Origin: Pegoplata infirma
Lineage: Eukaryota > Arthropoda > Insecta > Diptera > Anthomyiidae
Reading direction: 5' to 3'
NCBI GenBank assembly: GCA_963921195.1
Contig: OY992540.1
Coordinates: 176,919,896-176,983,895, forward strand
Length of the DNA: 64,000 bases
The notes under the pieces are model-generated. The model saw only the letters and a program-made list of their open reading frames with translations, was not told where the DNA came from and did no database searches. A program made the position numbers and the translations under genes. This document shows, piece after piece, positions 1 through 10,136 of this stretch; positions within the stretch are counted from its first letter, which is position 1; each line of letters opens with the position of its first letter.

Positions 1-130
1 ATTAAATTGATAAGTAATTTAATTGGTACAATTGATACAACCAATGGTAATGAAAAAAATTTCATTACCATTGACATCAATTAAATGGTAATTAAACCAT
101 CAATTAATTGGTCCCTTTAATTAATTAGTC
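1..130. repeat. AT-rich flank with a short palindrome
   Basis: This stretch is very AT-rich and non-coding. Positions 43-72 form a perfect hairpin with 13-bp arms (AATGGTAATGAAA and its complement). The words TAATTGGT and TTAATTAA recur. The LINE coding frame on the minus strand stops abruptly at about 128, so this is probably the end of another insertion that continues off the left edge. Confidence 0.5.
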
Positions 131-425
131 CCATCTATGCTCTGTGTGAGGTAGAGATCTGATCCTCCTTCGGATGACTCTCTGGTCCCTGTTGGGTCTG
201 GCTGGATGCTCTACAAACTGTCTGTTTAAGGCAGCACAGCACTTTTGGGAGTCAAGCGGCGTGCCACTCTCAAAAGTGAGAGTGGGTCTTCCGCTTCTAC
301 GGGGATTCGAAAGGTTCTTTATCGTCGACCAAAGACGCTTAGAACCTTTATCCGACTCTTCAAGGTGCCGTAACCACAGGTCTTTGCAGTGAGCAGAGAC
401 TAGAGCCTCTATCCAGCGTTTGAAA
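128..425 (-). pseudogene. LINE endonuclease-RT linker, part beyond the insertion
   Basis: Read on the minus strand from 425, an open frame runs through FKRWIEALVSAHCKDLW, then RLWSTIKNLSN, and on to HTEHRWD before a stop at 125-127. The W..I..L pattern is typical of the segment between endonuclease and RT in jockey-like elements, and the register continues the protein that stops at 2322. The plus-strand reading at 174-392 is its shadow. RT motifs are not reached before the element is truncated at about 128. Confidence 0.7.
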
Positions 426-600
426 GGCTACGTTAGCTACCCGTTTTTTTGCTTTTGCTTTTTATATCACTTCAAACAATTTCAATATTATAAGTTATAG
501 CTTTTGTTTACTTTTCTTTTTTGTGTTTGCTTAAACTACAACAACATGAAAAAAATTAAAACTCCAAACAGAGCAGTAGCGGAAAACAAATTTTATTGTT

Positions 601-705
601 GTAGCCTACAAATATACTACAGCAGTATATTTGTAGGCTACAAATATACTACAGTAGTATATTTGTAGGCTACAGTATTACTACAGTAGTATTACTACAG
701 TATCA
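601..705. repeat. Palindromic GTAGCCTAC/ATACTAC repeats
   Basis: GTAGCCTACAAATATACTAC is followed by its inverse and then repeated. It includes the perfect palindrome ATACTACAGTAGTAT. The tract is a cluster of short overlapping hairpins, and the GTAGGCTAC word is shared with 2022-2150 at the other side of the same insertion, as in subterminal repeats of DNA transposons. Confidence 0.7.
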
Positions 706-959
706 CATTGTAAACAAATGTTGCAATATAAAAACGTGATCATATTAAAAATTTCGTTAAGATGGTGTAAAATGAATACAACATCGAAAAAAGAATAATA
801 ATAATTTTTAATAAAATTCTTTTAATTTTGGTCAAAAAAATATAGAAAAATTTGGAATTTTGTCGAATTTTTCGATATTTTCGAATATGTACGCGATTTT
901 AATATTATCGGTCTAGACGCTCAGAAGTTATGAGAAAAACCGTGACATTAACATTGGGT

Positions 960-1374
960 TAGAGATGGGCGCTGGTCACGTGATTTGCGTGATTCACGTG
1001 AATCACGCGTGAGTGATTTTCATTTAAATCACGTGATTGTGAGTGAGTGTGAGCTGAAAAAAAAATCTGAGTGAGTGAGTCATTTATTTTTTGCGTGAGT
1101 TTGCGTGATAAGATTTTTAGACCAGCCCAATTTTTTTTATTTTTTGTAAAAAAAATTTTTTTGGAGTTTTTTTTTGGTAAGAGAATTTTATTGCGTGAGT
1201 AGATTTTGCGTGACTCACGCGTGAGCGTGATTGAATCTGGCGTGAGTAAGATTTTTATTACTCACGTGTATAGTGAGTGAGCGTGAATAAAAAAAAAATT
1301 GCGTGAGTGATTCGATTATTTTTGCGTGAGCTTGAGTGAGTGTGAGTCAAAATCCACTCACGCACCCATCTCTA
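960..1374. mobile_element. hAT-like MITE full of GTGAGTGAG/CACGTG, copy A
   Basis: Terminal inverted repeats TAGAGATGGGC and its complement bound a 415-bp unit. The 8-bp duplication CATTGGGT flanks it exactly (952-959 and 1375-1382). TIR and 8-bp duplication are the hAT signature. The interior is not coding. It is an irregular array of CACGTGA, TCACGCGTGAG and GTGAGTGAG words, so one strand is dense in GTGAGTGAG with many E-box (CACGTG) sites. It is nested in the 426-2321 insertion. Confidence 0.9.
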
Positions 1375-1429
1375 CATTGGGTTTTTCGAAAATTCACGTG
1401 GTGAAAAATACACAAAACATGGTTTTAAT

Positions 1430-1846
1430 TAGAGATAGGCGAGTGAGTGATTTTTGACTCACACTCACTCACGCCCACGACAGGAATTTTTGAATCACGC
1501 ACACTCACTCACGAGCAAATTTTTTCTACTCACACTCACAATCACGTGAGTAAATTTAATACAACTCACACTCACTCAAGCTTCACTCACACTCTCGTTG
1601 ACTCACACTCACGAAACTCTTATTCATACAAAAAAAAAATTAAAAACTAAAATTTGAAAAATCTTTTAAAATTTTCAACAAAATTTAAAGTTCAGCGTAA
1701 CTTAAAAAATCGACTCACGCACACTCACGCAAAAATCTTACTCACGCACACTCCACTCACACGCGCGTGAGTAAAATTGAATTTAGTCACACTCAAGCGT
1801 GGTCACGCGTGAATCACGTTCTAATCTGCTCATGTGCCCATCTCTA
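1430..1846. mobile_element. hAT-like MITE, copy B, opposite orientation
   Basis: The ends TAGAGATAGGC and GCCCATCTCTA and the flanks GTTTTAAT (1422-1429) and CTTTTAAT (1847-1854), 7 of 8 bases identical, define a second copy 56 bp from copy A. The interior has CACTCACTCAC on the plus strand, that is, the reverse orientation. Divergence of TIR and duplication suggests it is older than copy A. The 67-codon reading frame at 1447-1650 is repeat sequence and not a gene. Confidence 0.85.
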
Positions 1847-2021
1847 CTTTTAATGACAAGGGAACACCACAACAATGTTTGCCAAAGTTTTTTTTTGAGA
1901 AGTTGAATTATAATTTTACATTAAAACAATGCAACCCTATTCTTTATACACATTAAAATAAAACAGTTATGTTAAACAAGATAAGTGTGTGTGTGTGTTA
2001 TAGTTTTATTAAATTTTTTCT

Positions 2022-2150
2022 TTGTAGGCTACAAAAACAATATTTGTAGGCTACCAAAAATAATTTGTAGGCTACAGGTAGGCTACCAAAAATAATTTGT
2101 AGGCTACAGGTAGGCTACCAAAAATAATTTGTAGGCTACTTGTAGGCTAC
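2022..2150. repeat. Tandem GTAGGCTAC repeats
   Basis: About seven copies of TTTGTAGGCTAC occur, several in a unit close to 36 bp that alternates CCAAAAATAA spacers with doubled GTAGGCTAC. It mirrors the tract at 601-705 and is probably the other subterminal block of the same transposon. Confidence 0.75.
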
Positions 2151-2321
2151 ACAATTCTAATGTTTTTGTTTTTTTTGCTACTTATTCATTTTTAAAAACA
2201 ATCGTAAGCTATCGCTACAAAAACAGAAATGTGCAAGTATTAGTAGCTATAGCAATTGAATGATTTACATATTGTTTGTTTTTAAAACTACACATATCGT
2301 CAATTTTGGTTGTTTAAGCTA

Positions 2322-3110
2322 CTTTCTTCGTAGTAATTTAAACGCTGCCTCTATCTCGGCGCTCAGTTGCCTTAAACGAGGTTCCGCTGCATTTTCCCTC
2401 CGGATGGCATCTCGCCTATCTGCTAGGCGACATGCCTCCGGTGGAAAATCTGGGCGCATTTTCGCTATGCGTCCAGCCGGGATGCAGCGGTTTTTCGCAT
2501 CGACCAAGATCTTTCGTATGTTACGTTCTCCCTCTGATGAAGTTGAGGGAGGAGTCAGATGACTAAATTGTACTTCCGTCAACTCCTCAAATCTGGCCCA
2601 ATCCGATTTCCGAAAGTTTACAAAAGTACGTTCTTCAGCAGATATGAAGTCCGGACTTTTTGCAATCTTGACTGTAATTGAGATGTGGTCAGAGTTGAGG
2701 GCGATGTCGGCATGCCAGGTGGTGAAGGTCACAAGGTCAGGGCTGACTATCGAAAGATCTGGTGAGCTGCGACAGTTTGTGGTGATGCTAGTAGGGTGTC
2801 TCTCGTTGACAACACAGTAATTTGTGTTGTCAATTTCATCAACAAAGAGATTACCCCTCGCATCATTTTCCAGCTCAGAATGCCAGCTATCATGATGAGC
2901 GTTTAGGTCACCGAGTATGACTCTATTATCGCCATCCATTAAAAATTCAATGGAAGGACGATATCCCGAACGGCAGGCCGCTGTTGGAGGGATGTAGACG
3001 TTCACAATTTCGATCTCATCCTCTCCTGATCGAACGGCTATCCCCTGGAGTTCCAGGTGATCGTCGTTCGATGTGATGAACAGCGGTCGGAAGTTAACAG
3101 AGTCATGAAC
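2322..3110 (-). pseudogene. LINE endonuclease C-half and start of the linker
   Basis: This continues the endonuclease after the frameshift. NVYIPP, VILGDLNAHHDSWHS (the conserved GDxN motif), SSPDLSIVSPDL and NSDHISITVKI (the catalytic SDH motif) are all present and in the expected order and spacing. About 110 residues of basic, helical linker follow and end at EAAFKLLRRK, where a stop at 2319-2321 is contributed by inserted DNA. The frame from 3005 downward is intact for 228 codons. Confidence 0.85.
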
Positions 3111-3990
3111 AGAAAAGCAAGGCCTCCGCCCTTATCCCTTTCACGGTCCTGCCTTATGATACTATAGCTGGACGAGCAGGAGATTGGATTCCTGCTCGTC
3201 AGCTTAGTTTCTTGGAGGGCCGCGATCAGGATGCGTCTCTTGTCCATGAAATCCGTAACTTCCTTGATCTTCCTGCTCAGCCCGTTGCAATTCCACTGTA
3301 ATATCTTGAAATCAAGACCTGGTGAAGGTTCCAACGGGCTGGCCCTGATGGTTGGTTGTTCGTTGGTAGAGTCGGTCGAGTGTGGTCCTGCTTGGACACC
3401 AGGTGTGGAAGGCCGATCTGGTGCCTCACCCACAGGTGTGCTATGTGTGTTGGCAGCTTGACGCCTTCTGCAGCAGGGACCGACGAAGTCCGGTCTATAT
3501 AGATCGGCATTCCTCAGTCCCGAGCAGCGAAGGTGTGCACTGTTTCCGCACACAGTACATCTGATGGGTTTGGCCTTACCAGTGAAGGACCTTCCACACC
3601 TGTTACACTTGTTGGTCATTGGACCAGGGTTCTGTTCTATGTCACCGGCTAGGGGAGTTGTTAGTTTGAACAGGCATGCCGGTGTTGTCTGTTCAGTGGG
3701 GAAAAATGGGGGGGGATATGGGATTTGTGGGTTCCTTGTACCTACATGCTGGACTTCAGTGTCCGAGGTTTTGCAGTCCTTGGGCGGAATTGTAGTTCCC
3801 ACGTCGATCCCGGGGCGTAGACCCAACTGCTGTGAGGACCGTTGTTGTTGTTGTTCGGGGTATTGTTGTTGTTGGTACAGCAAATCTTGCTGAGTTTGTT
3901 GTTGTCCATAATATTGTTGTAAGTTAGGGTAAGCATGTTGATTTTGGTATTGTTGGTGATAATTTTGTTCAGGTACATTTTGTTCTTGCT
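3110..3990 (-). pseudogene. LINE segment: Q-rich tract, 2A-like peptide, PHD-like finger, endonuclease N-half
   Basis: A glutamine-rich low-complexity tract leads into LFKLTTPLAGDIEQNPGP, which matches the 2A consensus D-(V/I)-E-x-N-P-G-P with a hydrophobic run upstream (3620-3646). In characterised 2As the ribosome skips the last Gly-Pro bond and releases two products. It is followed by C-x2-C, C-x2-C, H-x2-C and a CC pair (roughly 3485-3607), the pattern of a PHD-like finger. At 3313 the APE endonuclease begins (FKILQWNCNG), followed by LQETKL, which contains the catalytic Glu. The frame is lost near 3110, where the sense frame moves by one base. Confidence 0.85.
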
Positions 3991-4479
3991 GTGTTGACTG
4001 ATCTCTATGGGATCGTTCAGCGAATTAGGCTTCTGAGAACTAGAATTACGTTCCGAGGCTTGAGATTCTATAATATTTCTAGGTATAAGGGCTTGCATAC
4101 ACTCTTGCATTTCTCTCATCATTTCTGATCGTGAAGCGCTGATAGAGGCACTCACGTATTCCCTTAATGTTAAACCGGTCCCACTTACTGGCATTTCAGG
4201 AGTTACATCTGCTTCACCCCCACTTGGTATACTTGAATTATTCCTAGCCATATTAGAACTTTGTCTACTACTTTCTGGTAAGGCAATTTCACTATAGGAA
4301 GGTGTTACAATTGTACAGTCCGAGTCCGTCGTTGATGTTGTTCTTGGTCCAAAACCTGGTGGAAATCTAATCTCTAGTAAAGGAGTCACCTGATTTGCAC
4401 TAGTACTAGGTTGTGTAGTTGGTATTATTTGAATATTATTTTTAACTGAAGATCTTGTTCTTCGGGGACTAAAAGTCAT
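3990..4479 (-). pseudogene. LINE N-terminal region (ORF1/Gag-like), frameshifted
   Basis: The frame opens at a true ATG (4477-4479) with the start MTFSPRRTRSS and runs about 160 codons. The protein is Ser/Thr/Pro-rich, with a segment (LREYVSASISASRSEMMREM) that could form an amphipathic helix. Near 4000 the reading frame changes. The Q-rich continuation (QSTQQEQNVPEQNY onward) lies in another frame and is preceded there by a TAG, so an indel probably separates the two. No zinc knuckle is visible in this part. It probably corresponds to the N-terminal part of one long polyprotein upstream of the 2A-like site. I do not recognise a specific domain in it. Confidence 0.6.
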
Positions 4480-5646
4480 TATCTAATTGTACTTACAAAA
4501 AAATAACTTCCCTAATAGATTTTTTCTTAAAAAAAAAAACAATTTTTTAATTGTCCTAGAAAAATAAAGAAATCGACTAACAGGTAGTAAAATTTTAAAA
4601 AGGAAAAATTTATATTTTTTACTTTACAGGTAGATATGCAGTTCAAAATATAGACTTTTTCTTTTGAAAGAAATTTGAAATTGAATAATCACCTAAAATC
4701 TTACAAAAATTTTGGTAAATTTTAGAATTGAGAATTAAAGAATTTTTTTCCTGGGGTTGTATTTATAAATTTAAAAATCTATAATTTATAATTTTCAACT
4801 TAGAACGAAAAATTTTAATAACTGCAGATAATTAAAAAAATATTTTTAATTATCCGGATATTTTTTTAGTTAGTATATTAACTTAATTTAAATCATAAAT
4901 TTAAATATGAGTTAAAATTTTTCACTAAATTTAAAAAAAATAAGATTTCAGAATTTTGGAATCTTAATTTCGAATTTAATACGCTATAACTGTTAGTAAT
5001 TTTTTTGAGCGAGCTCTATATTCAACAAAAAAAAACAAGTTTGATTTCAAAATCAAAATCAATTTGGAATTTTTTTTGTAAACTGATTAAACAATAGTTT
5101 ATTTGTGAGACTAAACGTAGCTATTATGGCTAATATTTTTAATATTATGGTCGCAAAAAAAATGTTTTTCTTAAAAAAAATCAGAAATTTTTCTATAAAA
5201 TTTTTCTGTTTTATAAAGAAAAATTTTAATCCTAACAAGACACTATATTAAGACAAAAATAAAATTATTTTTGTGTTAGCTGAATAATGTGGTATAAGGA
5301 TTAAAAAAATGTGATGAGGCAGAAAATTTTAATATAAAAAATATATTAAATGTTATTAATTAATATTGTAAAAAAATATATAATGAAATTTAAAGATAAA
5401 TGATATATTTTTGTTAGTAAATAAATGATAATTTTGGTTAGATTATTTTTTTAGGATCTACTGAAAAAATGTATATTAGTTAATAAAAAATATTAGACAA
5501 ATAAAAAAATATAAGTAGACAACAAAAAACAATTTTTTTTACTCACAAAGAAACAACTTTTTCTTTTTTTTCAGAAATATGAACTTCAATAAACGTTATG
5601 GTTGATATTGTAGCTGTGTGGTGAAAGTTGGCAAGATAATATAATA
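4480..5646. other. AT-rich, no gene seen
   Basis: This is the region upstream of the LINE start. It is long A/T runs without an open frame of interest, repeats with clear ends, or RNA-like folds. Its proximal part may include the LINE 5' untranslated region, but no boundary can be fixed. Confidence 0.5.
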
Positions 5647-5654
5647 AATCCCAT

Positions 5655-7025
5655 CATTGGCGTAGGAAGCCAACATTTCTGGGGGCTAAAGCCCCCCTAG
5701 ATTTTTTTTAATTTTTTGGTATTTTTTTTTATTCAAAAACCCAGACCTATTCCTGAAGCGTTCCCTTTAACATGCGTCTAGGTGTCCTAGAAACGAATGC
5801 CCCCCAAAAGCGGTTAAAAAATCATATATATTTTTTTTTTTTTTAATTTTGATTCTGTAGATTTTTCGGATATTTAGAACTCCTATTTATGTTTTGAGAA
5901 TGAAAGATTTTTAATGTTTTTCCTATAGTAAAATCATTAGATTACTATGATTTTTTTCAAGAAAAAGTTCTGATGATTGCAAAAGTTGATGATTATTAGT
6001 CAAAATTCTCAGACTCTTTCTTTCAATAACTTTTGTCAATAAAAAACCCCTTAAAATTTAGGAACTTTTTAAATCAACGAAGTTAAAATGTTTTCCTGAA
6101 GGTAAAACCCTAAGATTCGGTAAAGTTTCTATTACTGACAAAAACATCAGATTCATATAAAAACTTTTTTCAATAATTCTGACTATTTTTCAATGGGAAA
6201 AACTATTAGATCTTATATAATAATCATTACGAGTCCTTAAGACTCATTGAATAATCATAACGAGTTCTGAAGACTCATTACTAGGCCAACCAAAAAAAAG
6301 TAAATGCTTCTTTTTTATTTCAAACGATAAATCAATTTAGATCAAACACAAATTCTGATCATGAAAAACTAAAGAAAATAAGCTGCATTTGTTAGAGCTT
6401 TTTTTTGCTTATTTTGGCAATAACTGCTTATTTTTGCTTATTTTTCGTTATTGGCTTATTTTTGCTTTTTTGTCTATTTTTTAAAGTTTTTTTCTGGTTA
6501 TTTTTGAATTATTAGCTTATTTTAGCTTTTTTTCCAAAAAAAATTTATAGGTTAACAAAAAATATTATTAAAATTTTTTTTTTCCAAAAAAAAAAATTCA
6601 ATAAAAATTTTTATTTTTCCAAAAAAAAATTTCCAAAACATTTCGGGGGTTATAAAAAAAATATTGAAAGTCAATTCAATTTAAATTACTTTTTTCTTAT
6701 AAAAAAATATGATAATTTTATTTTATTTTTATAAAACACCTACAATTTGAAAGGCAATCCTATAATATCGGACGTTTTTGATGAAAATCCACTAAAGGAA
6801 AGAGCTTTTTTTTAATTTTTACTGCTTATTTTGATGTTTTTTGCGGCTTTTTTTAGGAGCTTAAAACGCTGTTTTAAGTGCTTATTTTTGGTTGCCCTAC
6901 TCATTACATATTATTATTTATTGTTGCAAAAATTAATGAAATCATTAAATTATTAAAAAAATTGTGAATGATTCAAATTCTGGGGGGGAGGCTAAGCCCC
7001 CCAGACAGGGCTATCTACGCCAATG
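5655..7025. mobile_element. Non-autonomous hAT element, 1.37 kb
   Basis: The ends CATTGGCGTAG and CTACGCCAATG are inverted repeats, and the 8-bp duplication AATCCCAT is perfect on both sides (5647-5654 and 7026-7033). A second paired block just inside (CTGGGGGCTAAAGCCCCC and GGGGGGGAGGCTAAGCCCCC) gives subterminal hairpins. No transposase frame remains. It hosts another hAT MITE at 6282-6899, so its own length before that insertion was about 745 bp. Confidence 0.92.
6282..6899. mobile_element. hAT MITE nested inside the 5655-7025 hAT element
   Basis: The inverted ends TAGGCCAACCAAAAA and TTTTTGGTTGCCCTA are flanked by the perfect 8-bp repeat CTCATTAC (6274-6281 and 6900-6907). The interior is made of GCTTATTTT words on either side of an A-rich centre and has no coding capacity. 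Because it interrupts the outer element, it inserted later. Confidence 0.92.
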
Positions 7026-7259
7026 AATCCCATAAAATAGATCCTGATTTAAAATAATCTTTTATATTTTCTTCATATTAGATAAAATCTAAAAATTTTT
7101 TAGAAATATTAATATTTTTGAAAATAAGACTATTTTGATGTTAATTTATTGCTGTTCTTGTCTAAATAAAAACTGAATGAAATAACTTCATATCAAGAAG
7201 TTGAAAAAAAATGATTTTAAATTTTAATTGAGAATTTAAGGAATTTGTCGTATCAAAAG

Positions 7260-7553
7260 AGACAGGACACAATACATCACAAAACATAAAGTGAATCATC
7301 TGGAATCTCATCTCCTTATATCACAAAATATCAGCAAATGAACACTAAGCTTTATAGCCTTACGGATCATGACTTATATTTTGGATAAATTTGACTTGAA
7401 ACCAGTTGACTCCTCAGACCTTAGCAAATCTCTCGATGGCGTCGCAACTCAGGCATGGTACTAGGGAACCTTCCAGGACATACGACATCGTACAGACTCA
7501 CCTCGTTCCGAGCTTAAGCATTTTTATGAATGCTCGAACGTTGGGCGCCAAAA
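7260..7553 (-). mobile_element. LTR-retrotransposon leader fragment
   Basis: On the minus strand this lies directly downstream of the LTR and its primer-binding site. It reads AGCATTCATAAAAATGCTT (a hairpin), then CGGAACGAGGTGAGT, which contains a good splice-donor-like sequence, as in the leader of some gypsy-type elements. No gag or pol frame follows before 7260, so only the 5' end of the element survives. Confidence 0.55.
7533..7550 (-). other. Retrotransposon primer-binding site
   Basis: The minus strand reads TGGCGCCCAACGTTCGAG three bases after the LTR ends in CA. TGGCGCCCAACGT fits the 3' end of an insect tRNA-Lys-type primer. The position next to an LTR terminus supports the call. 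The last five bases do not fit the tRNA as I know it. Confidence 0.65.
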
Positions 7554-8743
7554 TGTGACAAACCTTTTTGTTGTGTTAACGGAGGTGGCACGCTTGTCTA
7601 AGCTGCGGCATTAGCTCGCCGGATGGGGGGGGTTTTCCGTTAAAGGTCGCACATTTGAAAATTCGTGACGAAAGAAAGGTACAAAAAAAACCAGAAAGAT
7701 ACAAAAAAAAGAAACAGAAAACGACAAAAAAAGCAAACCGGAAACAGGAAACAAAAAAGACTTTGGATTGGTAATTCTGTATTATGAACGGACAGACAAA
7801 CGACAAAGCAAATTCAAGTTTTACCCTCATATGTATTAGATTATTAGAGGGATTCACGAGTAAGATCTGGATGGTAGTCTTACACAGGCTGCCCGCTAGG
7901 GTGGGTCGATGAAATGCATATTTGCGAATCTCGTTAACTAATAGCAAAAACTCGACGCGCATTTTCGAGCTGATAACGGAAAAAATCATGAAAAAATTTT
8001 AGGAGGGTACTTTTAGGCCTCCACAAGCGGTTTTATTTCGCGGTTTTTGCAAAAAAATATTTATTTTAATTTTTTTAAAATATTTTAAAAATTAAGTAAA
8101 ATAATGCTTATTACGAAACAAGTTCCAAAAAAATTTTATCTCGTCAATTTTAGCCCGTGGATGCATTTTTATACCCAGGAAAGTTCGATTTATATATATA
8201 AAAAAAAATATTTTTTATTTCATAATAGCACTCAAATGGTGCATAAGGCCGATTTAAGAACATGAATGATAAAAATAAAAAAATTTCGGGTATTTATAGC
8301 AATCCGCAAGTGCAAAAAATTCGCAAATTACAAATAAATTAATAATGGGTATCAAAATTTTGGTAAAATAAAGCATTTTAAGAAAATGATAAAAAAACAA
8401 AACAAATTGGCGGCTATTTATAACAATCCGCAAGTGCAAAAATTCGCAAGTACCAAAAAAAATTAAAAAATGGAAAAATGGGTATCAAATTTTTGGTAAA
8501 ATAAAGCGTTTTCAGAAAAAAAAACAAAAAAATATATTAGAGGATCAATATGGTCCATGGATGCATTTTGAAAATCTGATGTTTTTTTTTGTTTATTATT
8601 TAAACGTTTAAAGATTAAGTTTTTCGAGGAATAAAAAGGTAAGTGATAAGTTGCTTTGAAACATAATGTGGACCAACATCAATTGTAAATAAACGTTTAA
8701 ATATCAAACAAAAAAAACATCAGATTTTCAAAATGCATCCATA

Positions 8744-9230
8744 CCCAGCAAAAATTGGCATTACTAGTAATGGGTTTTGTAATCCGAAACAGATGTTAAT
8801 AAGTAGTTACTTATTGAATGAAACACTAATTATTTTAACAAGGGCGTGAGACAAAAATAACTAGTGAAGAGTATGGAGATAAATAAGTAGTTACTGCCTC
8901 GGATTACAAATAAGGAGTAAAAACCCATTACCAATAAGAAGTAAAATAATTAGTTAATTAAAACTTTTAAAATTTAACTTGTTTTTACTAAAACTTAAAA
9001 ATTCCGTAATTTTTATTAAGTTTTTAAGTACTTTTTAAGTTAATTGAATTGTAAAGGTTAAAAACTGCAAGTGCAAGAAGATATTATTACTTAGAGGTGC
9101 TTTTTTAACATATTACTGAAAAGTAGTTACTTTTGGGCTTAAAATAATGTTAATGGTAATGGGTACTAATTATAAATAATGTACTTGGTAATGATTACTT
9201 TTCACAACTCATTACCATGTTTTTGCTGGG
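8744..9230. mobile_element. Mariner-like MITE with CCCAGCAAAAA ends
   Basis: The element has inverted ends CCCAGCAAAAA and TTTTTGCTGGG with TA on both sides (8742-8743, 9231-9232). The interior carries GTAATGGG and CATTACC words near both ends and a middle of TTAAGTTTT-like repeats. It interrupts a smaller palindrome of the host element (TGGATGCATTTTGAAAATC at about 8561 and its inverse at about 8722). Confidence 0.85.
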
Positions 9231-9248
9231 TAGATTAATCATCTAATA

Positions 9249-10136
9249 CAGCGGTTACCAACCTATGGTACGCGTACCACTAGGGGGTACGCGAAACTGT
9301 CCGCGGGGGTACGCAAAATTTTAGTAATTTGGACATTCGTTTTAGATTAACCTTTCAATGCTGGTTCCGCATCTGGCTTCCAAATGAAGTCAAAGTTCAC
9401 AAAAAACGTATTTTTGTGCATTTTAGAGAGCTTTTTTTTGCGATATTTTGAGATCTGACCACTTGCTTTCGATTAACCTTTCGATGCTGATTCTGAATAT
9501 AGTTCCCAAATTTTTCTATGATGTCAGGTTTTTGAGAAATGTATGTCAAATTTCTCAAAAAACGTGTTTTTGGGCATTTAGGAAACGGGTTGTGATAGAG
9601 TGGACATTTTTGGTACCATTTTGTTAAGCTCAATATGCCCTTTCATTGTATATACGAGGGTGTTTCATTCGAAAAGTAACGGAATTATTGATCTGCCCTT
9701 GTATTAAAAAAAAAATTAAAAAAACATTATATTTCCGCCCTCTGTGATGTGTTTTTATAACTTTTTTTCAGAGTTCAAAAAACGTCCGTTGTTTAAATTT
9801 TTGGTGTAGGAACGACTGGTGAAATCAGATTTGCAATATTTTCAGCTGTTTTTGCTCTGCAGAAAAATCAGCTCAAAATCCGCGTTTTCAGATGCATTGT
9901 GCCACCCCAAGGAGCGAACATTTTTTCAAAAAAATACCACCATTGTTTTGATTTCCTCTAAATCCTTTAAAAAAATGATAATACCCGCAGATCAAAAATT
10001 TCAAAATTAACTCTAATATTTATATGATAATTTTTTTTTTGTTTTTTTTAACGAAAACAAAAAACTCGTTAGGGGGTACGCGGCTGGCAGAATTTAAAAT
10101 TAGGGGTACGCGAGCCAAAAAGGTTGGTAACCGCTG
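9249..10136. mobile_element. hAT MITE with CAGCGGTTACCAACC ends
   Basis: Inverted ends CAGCGGTTACCAACC and GGTTGGTAACCGCTG are flanked by a perfect 8-bp duplication ATCTAATA (9241-9248 and 10137-10144). GGGGTACGCG occurs near both ends. Inside, a block with CTTTCGATGCTG and CAAAAAACGTATTTTTG is repeated (about 9350-9600). Small frames at 9397-9633 and 9819-10010 have no recognisable content. Confidence 0.92.

Larger units (their letters stand above)
426..2321. mobile_element. 1.9-kb insertion in the LINE, rich in GTAGGCTAC
   Basis: This block separates two halves of the LINE linker and is AT-rich and non-coding, unlike its flanks. Both sides carry repeated GTAGGCTAC or its complement (601-705 and 2022-2150). 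The outer edges read GGCTACGTTAGCTAC on the left and TTAAGCTACTTTC on the right, suggesting degenerate inverted ends. I could not find a convincing target duplication, so the superfamily is unknown. Two hAT-like MITEs sit inside it. A short (GT)n run lies at 1985-1999. Confidence 0.65.
128..4479 (-). mobile_element. Broken non-LTR retrotransposon (LINE) with 2A-like motif, split by an insertion
   Basis: On the minus strand the order is: an N-terminal Gag-like/glutamine-rich segment (from ATG 4479), a 2A-like peptide (3620-3646), a PHD-like zinc finger, an APE-type endonuclease (3313 to about 2640), a linker, and after a 1.9-kb insertion (about 426-2321) more linker down to 128. The reverse transcriptase is absent. 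Two frameshifts, near 4000 and near 3110, make it non-functional. It is locally more GC-rich than its surroundings. The endonuclease motifs GDLNAHH, SSPDLSIVSP and NSDHISI place it in a jockey/CR1/Ingi-like group. A clade call needs the missing RT. Confidence 0.85.

Noticed and set aside
174..392. 72-codon plus-strand frame
   Set aside because: It is the complement of the LINE linker, which makes better sense on the minus strand.
426..2321. Target duplication GAAAG/CTTTC for the insertion in the first LINE
   Set aside because: The two words are inverted and not direct repeats, so they cannot be a target duplication.
2260..3893. Plus-strand frames over the first LINE
   Set aside because: Shadows of the endonuclease and finger coding sequence.
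7576..7989. 137-codon minus-strand frame
   Set aside because: It runs across the boundary of the LTR and the fold-back element and is Phe-rich low complexity.
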